Shown here piece after piece: positions 53,020 through 61,728 of a stretch of DNA of 64,000 nucleotides. The stretch is from NCBI RefSeq assembly GCF_014202415.1, contig NZ_JACHGR010000004.1, positions 186,001 through 250,000 of the forward strand. Reading direction: 5' to 3'. The notes under the pieces were generated by a model that saw nothing but the letters and a program-made list of their open reading frames with translations, was not told the origin of the DNA and made no database searches. The DNA comes from Tolumonas osonensis. Lineage in GTDB: Bacteria; Pseudomonadota; Gammaproteobacteria; Enterobacterales; Aeromonadaceae. Position numbers and translations under genes: made by a program. Numbering within the stretch: position 1 is the first letter of the stretch; each line of letters opens with the position of its first letter.

Positions 53020-53556
53020 ATGGCTAAAGTCGGCATTTTCTTCGGCAGTGACACCGGTAAGACCCGTAAAGTCGCAAAACTGATCCAGGATACCTTCGCC
53101 AGTGATGAAGTTGCTGCGCCGGTAAATATCAATAAAGCCAGTATTGATGATCTGCTGGCCTATGAGTATCTGATTCTGGGTACACCAACGCTGGGCGATG
53201 GCGCCTTGCCGGGTCTGGACTGTGATTGTCAGGCCGAAAGCTGGGCCGAATTCGTTCCTGAACTGGAAGCCGCCGATCTGACCGGCAAGAAAGTCGCCCT
53301 GTTTGGTTTGGGTGATCAAGCCAGCTATGGCGATGCGTTCGTGGATGCACTGGGTGAGTTGTATGACATCGTTTCTGAAGCGGGTGCGTCAGTGGTGGGT
53401 TTCTGGCCAAACGAAGGTTACGAATTTAACAGCTCGAATGCACTGGACGGTGATGACTTTGTGGGTCTGGTGATCGATCAGGATAACCAGGCCAGCCTCA
53501 CCCCAGAACGCGTCAAAACCTGGGTGGCATCGCTGAAATCTGAATTTGCGCTTTGA
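53020..53556 (+). CDS. nifF: Flavodoxin NifF
   Basis: A long-chain flavodoxin (178 residues) that delivers electrons to the nitrogenase Fe protein. It has the FMN phosphate loop GSDTGKTRKVA, the 50s loop TPTLGDGALPG and the 90s loop GLGDQASYGDAF. AAGGAGAG precedes the ATG. The sigma-54 promoter and nif context support nifF rather than a housekeeping fldA. Rnf upstream is its probable reductant. Confidence 0.92.
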   Translation: MAKVGIFFGSDTGKTRKVAKLIQDTFASDEVAAPVNINKASIDDLLAYEYLILGTPTLGDGALPGLDCDCQAESWAEFVPELEAADLTGKKVALFGLGDQASYGDAFVDALGELYDIVSEAGASVVGFWPNEGYEFNSSNALDGDDFVGLVIDQDNQASLTPERVKTWVASLKSEFAL

Positions 53557-53599
53557 TACTACTGTTCCATTCCCGCTAACTTAGGGGCTCGTCAATTTT

Positions 53600-53634
53600 G
53601 AGCCGCAGACTCCTGCACCTGCGGCTCCTTTTTT
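53600..53634 (+). terminator. Terminator of nifF
   Basis: GAGCCGCAG pairs with CTGCGGCTC around a ten-base loop, followed by CTTTTTTC. Confidence 0.9.
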
Positions 53635-53714
53635 CATCTTCTGTCATTTTTGCGCTCATGCACCGTTTGTCGCATAATCAGCGCCTTTCCGAACTTCAGA
53701 CAATCACACAGCCT

Positions 53715-54890
53715 ATGACCATCAGCACCACTCTCTGGTTTGTTTACCGCGGCATGATTTACTGCGGGATCAGCGGTCTGTTAATGACGGCGCTCCCGCA
53801 TTTCCGGTTACACAAGCGAGCCTTGCAGCTTTACTGGCTGATGAACCTGCTGGTGATGGGAACCTGGTATGTGTCGCAATTCTCTGCACAGAACTGGCTG
53901 GTTGCCTCTGCCCCACTGCGTTGGATAGTCGCGCTCTGGCTGAATGCCAATATGGCGTATGCCGCCGCCGGCATGGGTTTTCTGCTCCTGTCGCTGCTGC
54001 TGAAAATCTTCCGCCGCAAATTGCATAGCCTGTTCTGGCGAAAACCAAACCGCCTGCTGATACCGCTTGTCTGCATCTTGTCGGTGGCCGGTGTCTATGA
54101 GGCAATGACCCCGCCGGTGCTGCGCCATTTTGATGTTTATCCTGATCAGTTACCCTCGGCGCTGGATGGAATGAAGATTGCCCAGATCACCGACAGTCAT
54201 GTCGGCGATTTTGTCAGTAGCGCAGAGCTAGCTTCGGCGGTAGACAGACTGAATGCGGAGAAACCGGATCTGCTGGTGATGACCGGCGATCTGCTGGATG
54301 ATGAACGACAGCTGACTAGCGCCTTTGCGGCGCTGGCCCAAGCGAATGCACCGCTCGGTGTGGTGGCTATCCTTGGTAATCATGAGAAATATCAGGGATT
54401 AACGGCCATCCTGCAGAAATATCAAAGTGCCGCAGCCAGTAGTCAAATCCGTCTGCTGGTGGATGAGAAAATGAACCTGAGCTATCGCGGTACGGCATTT
54501 CAGATTGTCGGGGTGGATTACCCGATCTTACCCGACTCCCGCCGCAAGCTGGCAGAAACCGCGCAGATGGATTACATGCAACGTTCGGCGGAGAAAGCCT
54601 TCCGCCATGTCACGCCAGATGAATGGCTCCTGTGCCTGACGCACCATCCCGACTTTTTTGATCTGGCCACGGCCCGTAACACTAATCTGAGCCTGGCGGG
54701 TCATACCCATGGCGGACAAGTCATACCACTGGGCTATACCGTCGGCACACTCTGGTCTAAATACATCAAAGGCTGGTTTCAGCGACAGCAAAGCCAGCTG
54801 TATGTCTCGACCGGCATGGGCCATGTCTGGCCTTATCGTCTGGGGGTACCCACAGAGATTGTCACGTTTACCCTGCATGCCAAAAAGTAA
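53715..54890 (+). CDS. Membrane-anchored metallophosphoesterase
   Basis: About 391 residues. Four hydrophobic segments fill the first 130 residues, then a calcineurin-like phosphoesterase domain (about 145-390) with complete metal motifs: DSHVGD, GDLLDD, GNHE, THHPDFF and GHTHGGQ. Similar proteins (YaeI/YkuE group) act on UDP-diacylglucosamine-like lipids or are uncharacterised. The start is uncertain; 53715 (MTISTTLWF) avoids the nifF terminator, which a frame opening at 53598 would include, but no strong ribosome binding site is present. It lies inside the nif island, convergent with nifM, with no obvious link to nitrogen fixation. Confidence 0.78.
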   Translation: MTISTTLWFVYRGMIYCGISGLLMTALPHFRLHKRALQLYWLMNLLVMGTWYVSQFSAQNWLVASAPLRWIVALWLNANMAYAAAGMGFLLLSLLLKIFRRKLHSLFWRKPNRLLIPLVCILSVAGVYEAMTPPVLRHFDVYPDQLPSALDGMKIAQITDSHVGDFVSSAELASAVDRLNAEKPDLLVMTGDLLDDERQLTSAFAALAQANAPLGVVAILGNHEKYQGLTAILQKYQSAAASSQIRLLVDEKMNLSYRGTAFQIVGVDYPILPDSRRKLAETAQMDYMQRSAEKAFRHVTPDEWLLCLTHHPDFFDLATARNTNLSLAGHTHGGQVIPLGYTVGTLWSKYIKGWFQRQQSQLYVSTGMGHVWPYRLGVPTEIVTFTLHAKK

Positions 54891-54902
54891 AAACGGGAGG
54901 CA

Positions 54903-55742
54903 TCACGCCTCCTGTTGCATTAACCAGCTCAGCCACTGTTTCTGCAGTTTTTTTCTGGCATGATCCAGCTGTGCCGCAATGATTTTCGGTACAGCTTCAT
55001 CCAGAGGCATGGGGGCAGCCGGATGGATTTTTTCACACCACAACAGATGGAACCCCATCGGACTGCGCAGGATATTGCTGAAGCCCCGTTCCGGCAGCTG
55101 GAACAACGCCGTATCCAGCTCCGGATACAATTGCCCTTGTTTCACCAGACCGATCTTGCCTTCATTGACCGCGGTCGGACATTCCGAATAGCGTATTGCC
55201 AGATCGGCAAATTTGCCCGGCGACTTGATCAGCTGACTGCGGATATTCTGTAACCGGCTATAGGCCGTTTCCTCATGGTTATCCGGATTCGCCTCATCAA
55301 TGGTGATCAGAATATGCCGCGCCATGCGACGTTCCGGTTGCAGGAATTGCCGCGGATGATCCAGATACCAGGCTTTAGCTGCCTCTTCGGTCAGGGGTTT
55401 GATATTTTCCACCACCTTATCCATGACCTGCGACACCAGCAGTTCGCGTCGCAATGCCTCTTTCAGACTGGGTAAATCCAGCTTCACGGTTGCCATCGAC
55501 GCTTTCCAGGCCTCCTCGTCCGGATAGGCTTTTTTCACCTCTTCCAGCGCGGCGTTCAGATCTGCGGCAGAAACCGACAGTGCTGCCTGGGTGGCATAGT
55601 CCAAAATACGGGTTTCAATCGCCAACTGATGCGTCAGCATCGTTTCCAGCCGGGCTGACTCATCGGCCGACAAATCAGAGGGCACTTTCCCGAAATGCTG
55701 GGTAGCCAATTTTAACCGGGGATACGCCTGCCAGTTCAGCAT
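54903..55742 (-). CDS. nifM: Nitrogen fixation protein NifM (peptidyl-prolyl isomerase)
   Basis: Needed for folding of the nitrogenase Fe protein NifH (and of NifV in some species). The 279-residue protein has a SurA-like helical N-terminal half and a parvulin domain (about 140-240: ARHILITIDEA, FADLAIRYSECPTAVNEG, LGLVKQGQ-like, GFHLLWCEKI). It is the last gene of nifV-W-Z-M; its start overlaps the end of nifZ. Confidence 0.93.
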   Translation of the reverse strand: MLNWQAYPRLKLATQHFGKVPSDLSADESARLETMLTHQLAIETRILDYATQAALSVSAADLNAALEEVKKAYPDEEAWKASMATVKLDLPSLKEALRRELLVSQVMDKVVENIKPLTEEAAKAWYLDHPRQFLQPERRMARHILITIDEANPDNHEETAYSRLQNIRSQLIKSPGKFADLAIRYSECPTAVNEGKIGLVKQGQLYPELDTALFQLPERGFSNILRSPMGFHLLWCEKIHPAAPMPLDEAVPKIIAAQLDHARKKLQKQWLSWLMQQEA

Positions 55743-56200
55743 GCCACCTCCTCAGCCGGTTCCGTTTCCGGTGGCCAGCAGATGGCCGACGCCGGCACCA
55801 GCAGCATCCGATCACGAAACAGGACTTCATACAGGATAGGATCCAGGTCGCGGCGCACCGACATCACCTGCCCTTCACTGCCGGCCTCGGCAATGACTTC
55901 CCCTTTAATCGCCAGATGATTGGCCGCACGGATCCAGTCACCAAATTCGAATTCACTTTCAATCCAGGGTTCATCGGCGGGGATCAGCTCCTGACTGCGA
56001 CAGCCGACGATCAGATCCTCGTCGATAAAATGCACCTGATAGATCAACTGATCCTGCAGGAACACACCCACATCGCGGACATAACCGGTGCTGCCCTTCC
56101 GCACGATCAGATCACCGCGCTGTTTTCCCGGGAAGGTGCCGTCATCACGAATATTGCGGACCACCCGCACTACTTCACCATAGTCATATTCAGGTTTCAC
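55736..56200 (-). CDS. nifZ: Nitrogen fixation protein NifZ
   Basis: Helps form the second P-cluster of the MoFe protein. The 154-residue protein has two SH3-like repeats (EVVRVVRNIRDDGTFPG and DWIRAANHLAIKGEV). The GTG at 56200 is best: AGGAGG lies seven bases upstream and the codon forms a GTGA overlap with the nifW stop. Confidence 0.92.
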   Translation of the reverse strand: MKPEYDYGEVVRVVRNIRDDGTFPGKQRGDLIVRKGSTGYVRDVGVFLQDQLIYQVHFIDEDLIVGCRSQELIPADEPWIESEFEFGDWIRAANHLAIKGEVIAEAGSEGQVMSVRRDLDPILYEVLFRDRMLLVPASAICWPPETEPAEEVAC

Positions 56201-56523
56201 AGGCACACCTCCTGTAACTGGGCAAAGCCGACAAAGCTCGGGGTCAAGCGACTATAGACTCCCAGCGTGGAATGCTCTTTCACTTCATGATGATGGAACG
56301 CCTGATAGCTGTCCGCCAGCAAGGTTCTGGCCAGTAAAAAGCGACCCTGCTCGGTCAGGCAGCGATCCGCTTGGGCCTTTTTAATCTGTTGATTGAAGTG
56401 GTGCATGATATGCAGTCGTTTACTGCGTACCTGCGCGGCTTCATACGGAATACCGAAAAAATCCAGAAAGGCTTCGGCAGTCTCTAACTCATCAACACCT
56501 TCCAGTGAGGTAAACCAATCCAT
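56197..56523 (-). CDS. nifW: Nitrogenase-stabilizing/protective protein NifW
   Basis: Thought to protect the MoFe protein from oxygen and help its maturation. The 108-residue protein begins MDWFTSLEGVDELETAEAFL and contains FFGIPYEAAQVRSKRLHIMH, typical of the family. It lies 20 bases after nifV. Confidence 0.93.
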   Translation of the reverse strand: MDWFTSLEGVDELETAEAFLDFFGIPYEAAQVRSKRLHIMHHFNQQIKKAQADRCLTEQGRFLLARTLLADSYQAFHHHEVKEHSTLGVYSRLTPSFVGFAQLQEVCL

Positions 56524-56542
56524 ACTGACTCCTTGGCCTGCA

Positions 56543-57706
56543 TTACAAGGCAACACGTTGAGGGGATTTAAATAAATGCTGGTACACCCAGCGTAATTCT
56601 GATTCAGTCGGGTTACGTTTCGCACGCTCCGCAAAATGACGGATCTGCTCCAATACCAAATCAATTTGTTCGTTCGCCAGTTGATAGCCGAGCGAAGCAA
56701 AAACGGAACGGACGGCATTGCGGCCGGAATGTTTGCCCAGCACCAGTTTGTGCTCACGCCCTAAACTGGCCGGATCCACGCCCTGATAGTTATTCTTATC
56801 CTTGAGCAAACCATCGACATGCACACCGGATTCATGCGTAAACACATACTCGCCCACCAGCGGTTTTTGCTGCGCGATACGGCGGCCGGAGGCTTTGGAC
56901 ACAAAATCGCACAATGCCGGCAAACGATGGCTCTGGATCTGCAAATCGGTCGCAAAACACTGTTTCAGTGCCATGACTACTTCTTCCAGCGGCGCATTGC
57001 CAGCGCGTTCCCCAAGTCCAATCACTGTGGTATTGGCATGTGTGGCCCCCGCCCGGTAGGCTGCCAGCGTATTGGCGGTCGCCAGTCCCAGATCGTCATG
57101 CGCGTGCATTTCCAGTTGCAGCGGCCAGTACTGGCGCAATGCCCGGATACGGTCATAGGTGGTAAATGGGTCGAGAATACCAACCGTATCGGCATAGCGC
57201 AGACGCTCCGCACCGGTACGCAACGCCAGATCAGCCACCACCCGCAAATCGGCCAGTGCCGCACGCGAGGCATCCTCACAGCCGATACAGACTTTCAGTC
57301 CCAGCGATTTTGCCAGCGAGACATGCTCTGCCAGTTCAGTCAGTACCTGCTCCCGGCTGCGGGCCAGTTTGTGCTCCATCATCTGTTCAGAGATCGGAAT
57401 CGAGACATCTACCCAGTTCATGCCCAGTGCCGCCGCCTGCCGGATATCCGTGGCATGCATACGGCACCAGACCATCAGCGTGGCATCCGGTAACGCCTGC
57501 CGCAGCGCACCAATGCGACGGCATTCATCCAGTCCCATGGCAGGAATACCCACTTCCAGCTCAGGAACACCGATCTCCCACAGCTGCCGGGCAATCGCAA
57601 TTTTCTCATCCTGAGTGAATGCCACACCGGCTGACTGTTCGCCATCGCGTAACGTCGTATCATTGATGATCAGCGAGGGTTTCTGAAATGTGGTTTTCCG
57701 GGCCAT
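56543..57706 (-). CDS. nifV: Homocitrate synthase NifV
   Basis: Makes homocitrate, the organic ligand of the FeMo cofactor, from acetyl-CoA and 2-oxoglutarate. The 387-residue protein has the HMGL-family signatures INDTTLRDGEQSAGVAF and HAHDDLGLATANTLAA with metal-binding His residues, and FTHESGVHVDG. AGGAGGT precedes the ATG. It is the first gene of nifVWZM behind a sigma-54 promoter. Confidence 0.95.
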   Translation of the reverse strand: MARKTTFQKPSLIINDTTLRDGEQSAGVAFTQDEKIAIARQLWEIGVPELEVGIPAMGLDECRRIGALRQALPDATLMVWCRMHATDIRQAAALGMNWVDVSIPISEQMMEHKLARSREQVLTELAEHVSLAKSLGLKVCIGCEDASRAALADLRVVADLALRTGAERLRYADTVGILDPFTTYDRIRALRQYWPLQLEMHAHDDLGLATANTLAAYRAGATHANTTVIGLGERAGNAPLEEVVMALKQCFATDLQIQSHRLPALCDFVSKASGRRIAQQKPLVGEYVFTHESGVHVDGLLKDKNNYQGVDPASLGREHKLVLGKHSGRNAVRSVFASLGYQLANEQIDLVLEQIRHFAERAKRNPTESELRWVYQHLFKSPQRVAL

Positions 57707-57732
57707 AATGCACCTCCTGCGTAACAGGATTC

Positions 57733-57748
57733 AGCAATTCTTGTTCCC
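57733..57748 (-). promoter_or_regulatory. Sigma-54 promoter of nifVWZM
   Basis: On the minus strand GGGAACAAGAATTGCT has the GG/GC elements at correct spacing, with TTGCT intact and AC of the -24 element conserved; three -24 positions differ. The predicted start is about 17 bases before the ATG. Confidence 0.65.
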
Positions 57749-57819
57749 AAAACAAACCATTGATTTTTATAGAATATTTAATGGAATGGCGCGTCAATAT
57801 TGAAACATACTGACGGGAT

Positions 57820-57835
57820 TGTTGCAGATGCGACA
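57820..57835. promoter_or_regulatory. NifA upstream activator site of nifV
   Basis: TGTTGCAGATGCGACA fits TGT-N10-ACA and is about 100 bases upstream of the predicted nifV transcription start. Confidence 0.65.
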
Positions 57836-57862
57836 AAAAAGGGATGTCACCGGACATCCCTT
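57836..57862 (-). terminator. Terminator of aroP
   Basis: On the minus strand AAGGGATGTC pairs with GACATCCCTT around CGGT, then a T run. It directly abuts the NifA site of nifV. Confidence 0.9.
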
Positions 57863-57880
57863 CATCTTCACAGTGACAGA

Positions 57881-59263
57881 TCACTGATTAATAACGACGT
57901 GATCGCCTGAGCTATTGCCTAAAACACGGCATTTATAACGGTAACCCACCCAGTTCAGCACCAGCCAGACCGGCACCAGCTCCACGGCAATGGTTTCGCC
58001 GCTCATGTACAGCAGCACCAGTAACAGCCCCATGAACGCCAGACACAGGTAGTTGGTCAGCGGACTCCAGAATGCCCGGAACACCGGCGTGACACCTTCG
58101 CGATCTTTGGCCGCACGGAATTTCAAATGCGCCAGACTGATCATGCCCCAGTTAATCACCAGCGCCGCCACTACCAGCGACATCAGCAGTGCAAACGCTT
58201 TGCCCGGCAGCAGATAGTTGATCACCACACACAGGAAGGTCACTAACGCGGACAGCATGATGGCCGGTACCGGCACCCCGCGTTTGTCGACTTTACCCAG
58301 AATGCGTGGCGCATTGCCCTGCTGTGCCAGACCATGCAGCATACGGCTGTTGCAGTACACACCACTGTTGTAAACCGACAGTGCCGCCGTCAATACCACC
58401 ACGTTCAGGATGTTGGCAGTCGAATTTTCACCAAGCGCGGAGAAAATCATGACAAACGGGCTGCCACCTTCGGCCAGCTGACTCCACGGGAACAGTGACA
58501 GCAGTACCGCCAGTGCACCAATGTAGAAAATCAGAATACGGTAGATCACCTGATTCACCGCCTGCGGAATGCTCTTGCGCGGATTATCCGCTTCTGCCGC
58601 GGTGATCCCTACCAGCTCCAGTCCACCGAAGGAGAACATGATGATCGCCAGCGACATGATCACACCGTGCCAGCCATTCGGCATAAAACCGCCCAGCGCC
58701 CACAGGTTGCTGACCTTGGCCTGTTCCCCGCCCTGACCGCTCAGCAGCAGCCAGCCACCAAACAGGATCATGCCGACAATCGCGACAACCTTGATAATGG
58801 CAAACCAGAATTCCATCTCACCGAACATTTTCACGTTGGTCAGATTGACGGCATTAATAATGACAAAGAACACCAGCGCAGAAACCCAGGTTGGCAAATC
58901 CGGCAGCCAGTACTGCACATAAATACCGACCGCAGACAGTTCCGCCATGCCGACCAGCACATACAGCACCCAGTAGTTCCAGCCAGACAGGAAGCCCGGA
59001 AAATCACCCCAGTATTTATAGGCAAAATGACTGAATGAACCGGATACCGGCTCTTCCGCTACCATTTCCCCCAGCTGACGCATGATCAGGAACGCGATCA
59101 GACCGCCCAGCGCATAACCGAGCAATACAGCCGGTCCCGCCATCTTGATGGTCTGCGCGATACCTAGAAACAGCCCGGTACCAATAGCACCACCTAATGC
59201 GATCAACTGAATATGCCGGTTTTTCAACCCACGCTTCAGTTCACCCTCAGTTTGAACTTCCAT
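57881..59263 (-). CDS. aroP: Aromatic amino acid permease
   Basis: An APC-superfamily proton symporter of about 460 residues and twelve helices. The N-terminus LKRGLKNRHIQLIALGGAIG, the GSFSHFAYKYWG segment and MFSFGGLELVGITAAEADNP are very close to E. coli AroP, which imports Phe, Tyr and Trp; PheP is the main alternative. I chose the ATG at 59263 because GAGGT lies just upstream; a GTG at 59278 overlaps that site. No TyrR box was found upstream. Confidence 0.87.
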   Translation of the reverse strand: MEVQTEGELKRGLKNRHIQLIALGGAIGTGLFLGIAQTIKMAGPAVLLGYALGGLIAFLIMRQLGEMVAEEPVSGSFSHFAYKYWGDFPGFLSGWNYWVLYVLVGMAELSAVGIYVQYWLPDLPTWVSALVFFVIINAVNLTNVKMFGEMEFWFAIIKVVAIVGMILFGGWLLLSGQGGEQAKVSNLWALGGFMPNGWHGVIMSLAIIMFSFGGLELVGITAAEADNPRKSIPQAVNQVIYRILIFYIGALAVLLSLFPWSQLAEGGSPFVMIFSALGENSTANILNVVVLTAALSVYNSGVYCNSRMLHGLAQQGNAPRILGKVDKRGVPVPAIMLSALVTFLCVVINYLLPGKAFALLMSLVVAALVINWGMISLAHLKFRAAKDREGVTPVFRAFWSPLTNYLCLAFMGLLLVLLYMSGETIAVELVPVWLVLNWVGYRYKCRVLGNSSGDHVVINQ

Positions 59264-59639
59264 GAAAACCTCTGTCACGAATTTAATGCCGACTTCTCAG
59301 TTCAGTCAGCGAATTGAACTAGTGTACCTGCAATGATAAAAACCGGCGCTAGAATACCCTGAACCACCAAGGCTGGACAGTATGTCGTGAGCGCTTTTTG
59401 CTCACAATCAGACTGAAAGCAGAGTATTTATAAACAAAACCGGAATGATCAGCTGAAAGCGCCATAAGGCGGATAATTTTAGTTTGTCAACTGGAACTGC
59501 TGCGGTATGGCCCACCCGCGTAACCATCATGATCGCACCCAAACGATGACCTTGATATGGATCACAATAAAACCGGTTTCAGTTTATGTTACCGGAAACA
59601 CTCTGCTAGTCTGATGGCAGTATTCAGGGAGAGGTCATC
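59264..59639. other. Divergent aroP / lactonase upstream region
   Basis: 376 bases without a gene. Besides the operator-like palindromes at 59570-59601, a hairpin GTGAGC/GCTCAC lies at 59387-59405. Confidence 0.5.
59570..59601. promoter_or_regulatory. Tandem LacI/GntR-type operator palindromes
   Basis: AAACCGGTTT (59570-59579) is a perfect palindrome, and ATGTTACCGGAAACAC (59586-59601) resembles the gluconate-repressor (GntR, LacI family) operator ATGTTACC-N-GTAACAT type. Both have a central CCGG. They precede the lactonase gene by 40-70 bases, a natural place for sugar-acid control. Confidence 0.45.
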
Positions 59640-60506
59640 ATGCAGGCATTATCAGCACAACGCGATCAACTGGGCGAATGTCCCCGCTGGCATGCAGAAA
59701 CACAAACATTGTGGTGGGTGGATATTCTAAAACACCAGATCCACCGCCATCATCCGGCCAGCGGTGCGCATCGTGTCATTCAGCTGAATGAAGAAATCGG
59801 CTGTTTTATCTGGCGTAAAACCGGTGGCCTGATCGTCGGTCTGCAATCCGGACTGGCTTTTATTGATGATGTGGAAAATCCGGTGCTGACACCGATTGCC
59901 GATCCGGAAGCGGATAAACCCTGGCAGCGTTTTAACGATGGCCGCTGTGACCCGGCCGGCCGTTTTATCGCCGGTACCATGAACGGCCGCAAAGACGATT
60001 CCTACGGTACGTTTTACCAGCTGGATGCTGCACTGAATTTACGTCAACTGGTTGGCAAAAGCTGGACCTGTAACGGCCTGGCCTTCAGCCCGGACGGAAA
60101 GACACTGTATTGGTCAGATACGCCTAACCTTACCATTTACCGCTGTGATTATGATGTGGCCACCGGCAATGTCAGCAATCAGCAGGTATTTTTTGTCGTG
60201 CCGGCAGGCATGGGCCGCCCGGACGGTGCCACCGTCGATAGTGAAGGCAACTACTGGTCAGCCCAGTATGCCGGCGGACGGGTATTGTGCATCAGCCCGC
60301 AAGGTGAGTTGTTGCGTAATATCGAGCTGCCGGTCACCAACCCGACCATGCCCTGCTTCGGCGGCCCGGCGCTGAAAACGCTGTATGTCACCAGCGCCAG
60401 TCAGAAAATGACCGAAGAACATCTGGCCGCGCATCCGATGGAAGGCGCGGTCCTGGCCATTTCGATGGATATTGCCGGCTTACCGGAAGTCGCCTTCGCC
60501 GGTTAA
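59640..60506 (+). CDS. SMP-30/gluconolactonase family protein
   Basis: A six-bladed propeller lactonase of 288 residues. Family hallmarks are LGECPRWHAETQTLWWVDI (metal-binding Glu), NDGRCDPAGRFIAGTMN (Asn) and SDTPNLTIYRCDYD (Asp). It probably opens a sugar lactone such as glucono-, arabino- or galactono-lactone. GGGAGAGG precedes the ATG. No sugar dehydrogenase or dehydratase partner is adjacent. Confidence 0.85.
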   Translation: MQALSAQRDQLGECPRWHAETQTLWWVDILKHQIHRHHPASGAHRVIQLNEEIGCFIWRKTGGLIVGLQSGLAFIDDVENPVLTPIADPEADKPWQRFNDGRCDPAGRFIAGTMNGRKDDSYGTFYQLDAALNLRQLVGKSWTCNGLAFSPDGKTLYWSDTPNLTIYRCDYDVATGNVSNQQVFFVVPAGMGRPDGATVDSEGNYWSAQYAGGRVLCISPQGELLRNIELPVTNPTMPCFGGPALKTLYVTSASQKMTEEHLAAHPMEGAVLAISMDIAGLPEVAFAG

Positions 60507-60532
60507 TCCCGGAAAACAATGCAAACAATAAA

Positions 60533-60558
60533 GGCGTGAGTTCAGTTGTCATCACGCC
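60533..60558. terminator. Hairpin between the lactonase and acr3 genes
   Basis: GGCGTGA pairs with TCACGCC around a 12-base loop between convergent genes. T-rich sequence follows on the minus strand (TTTATTG), so it mainly suits acr3. Confidence 0.6.
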
Positions 60559-60580
60559 CTCTGTCAGCACAAAGCAGATA

Positions 60581-61597
60581 TCAGTCAAACCGGTGCTGTG
60601 TTTTGTTGGAAATAGCGACCAATGACAGCATGACCGGTACTTCGACCAAAACGCCGACCACTGTTGCCAACGCAGCGCCAGAATGAAGTCCGAACAACGA
60701 GATGGCAACGGCAACCGCCAGCTCAAAGAAGTTTGATGTGCCAATCATGCAGGCTGGTGCCGCAATGTTAAATGGCAGCCGTAAGATCCGGGCTCCTGCA
60801 TACGAAATGGCATAAATACCGTATGATTGTAATAACAGCGGAATAGCAATCAGCAATATAGTTTGCGGTTGCAGCATGATGGTTTCAGCCTGAAAACCAA
60901 ACAACAAGACCACGGTTGCCAGCAAACCAACTATCGACCAGGGTTTAATGCGGCCAAGAAACGCATACAGGCTAACGTCCCCCCCTTTTCTTTCCAGATG
61001 ATGACGAGTAAGCACACCAGCAAAAAGTGGCAGCAACACATACAGCACCACAGAAAATAACAGCGTTTCCCAGGGCACCTCGATATCACTGACGCCCAGC
61101 AAAAATGCTGCGATCGGTGCAAATGCAAAGACCATGATGAGATCATTTATCGCTACCTGCACCAGCGTATAATTCGGATCACCCCGGGTCAGCTGGCTCC
61201 ACACAAACACCATCGCAGTACAGGGCGCAACGCCCAGCAGGATCATACCGGCTATGTACTCACCAGCCGATTGTGGGTTCACCCAATCTGCAAAAATAAT
61301 CCGGAAAAACAACCATGCCAGAAACGCCATGGTAAAAGGTTTAATCAGCCAGTTGACCGTCAACGTGAGCATCAGTCCTCTTGGCCGTTTCCCCACATCT
61401 TTGATAGCGGAGAAATCAATCTGTACCATCATCGGGTAAATCATGACCCAGATTAACAGCGCCACCACCAGATTAACGTGAGCCCACTCCAGACTGGCAA
61501 TCACACCAAATATCTCCGGTACCAGATTGCCGAGCACCACGCCGGCTATGATGCATAAGCCTACCCATACGGTGAGATAACGTTCAAAAATACCCAT
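60581..61597 (-). CDS. acr3: Arsenite efflux permease ACR3
   Basis: A ten-helix arsenite exporter of 338 residues. The essential Cys lies in [14 protein letters not shown], and [19 protein letters not shown] is the second conserved block. It carries out As(III)/H+ exchange. No arsR, arsC or arsD gene is beside it, which is unusual; the neighbour on the other strand is epd, with 131 bases between the two starts. Confidence 0.92.
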   Translation of the reverse strand: MGIFERYLTVWVGLCIIAGVVLGNLVPEIFGVIASLEWAHVNLVVALLIWVMIYPMMVQIDFSAIKDVGKRPRGLMLTLTVNWLIKPFTMAFLAWLFFRIIFADWVNPQSAGEYIAGMILLGVAPCTAMVFVWSQLTRGDPNYTLVQVAINDLIMVFAFAPIAAFLLGVSDIEVPWETLLFSVVLYVLLPLFAGVLTRHHLERKGGDVSLYAFLGRIKPWSIVGLLATVVLLFGFQAETIMLQPQTILLIAIPLLLQSYGIYAISYAGARILRLPFNIAAPACMIGTSNFFELAVAVAISLFGLHSGAALATVVGVLVEVPVMLSLVAISNKTQHRFD

Positions 61598-61728
61598 GCT
61601 GGATCCTTACTGTTTTGCTATGTATCACTAGCTCATCAGATAGTTATGTCCTCTCTACAGGGTAGACAAACGGCAATGGTTATGCGAACTTCACCAGCTC
61701 TTCCGGAGATGATTAATCAGGAAATAGC

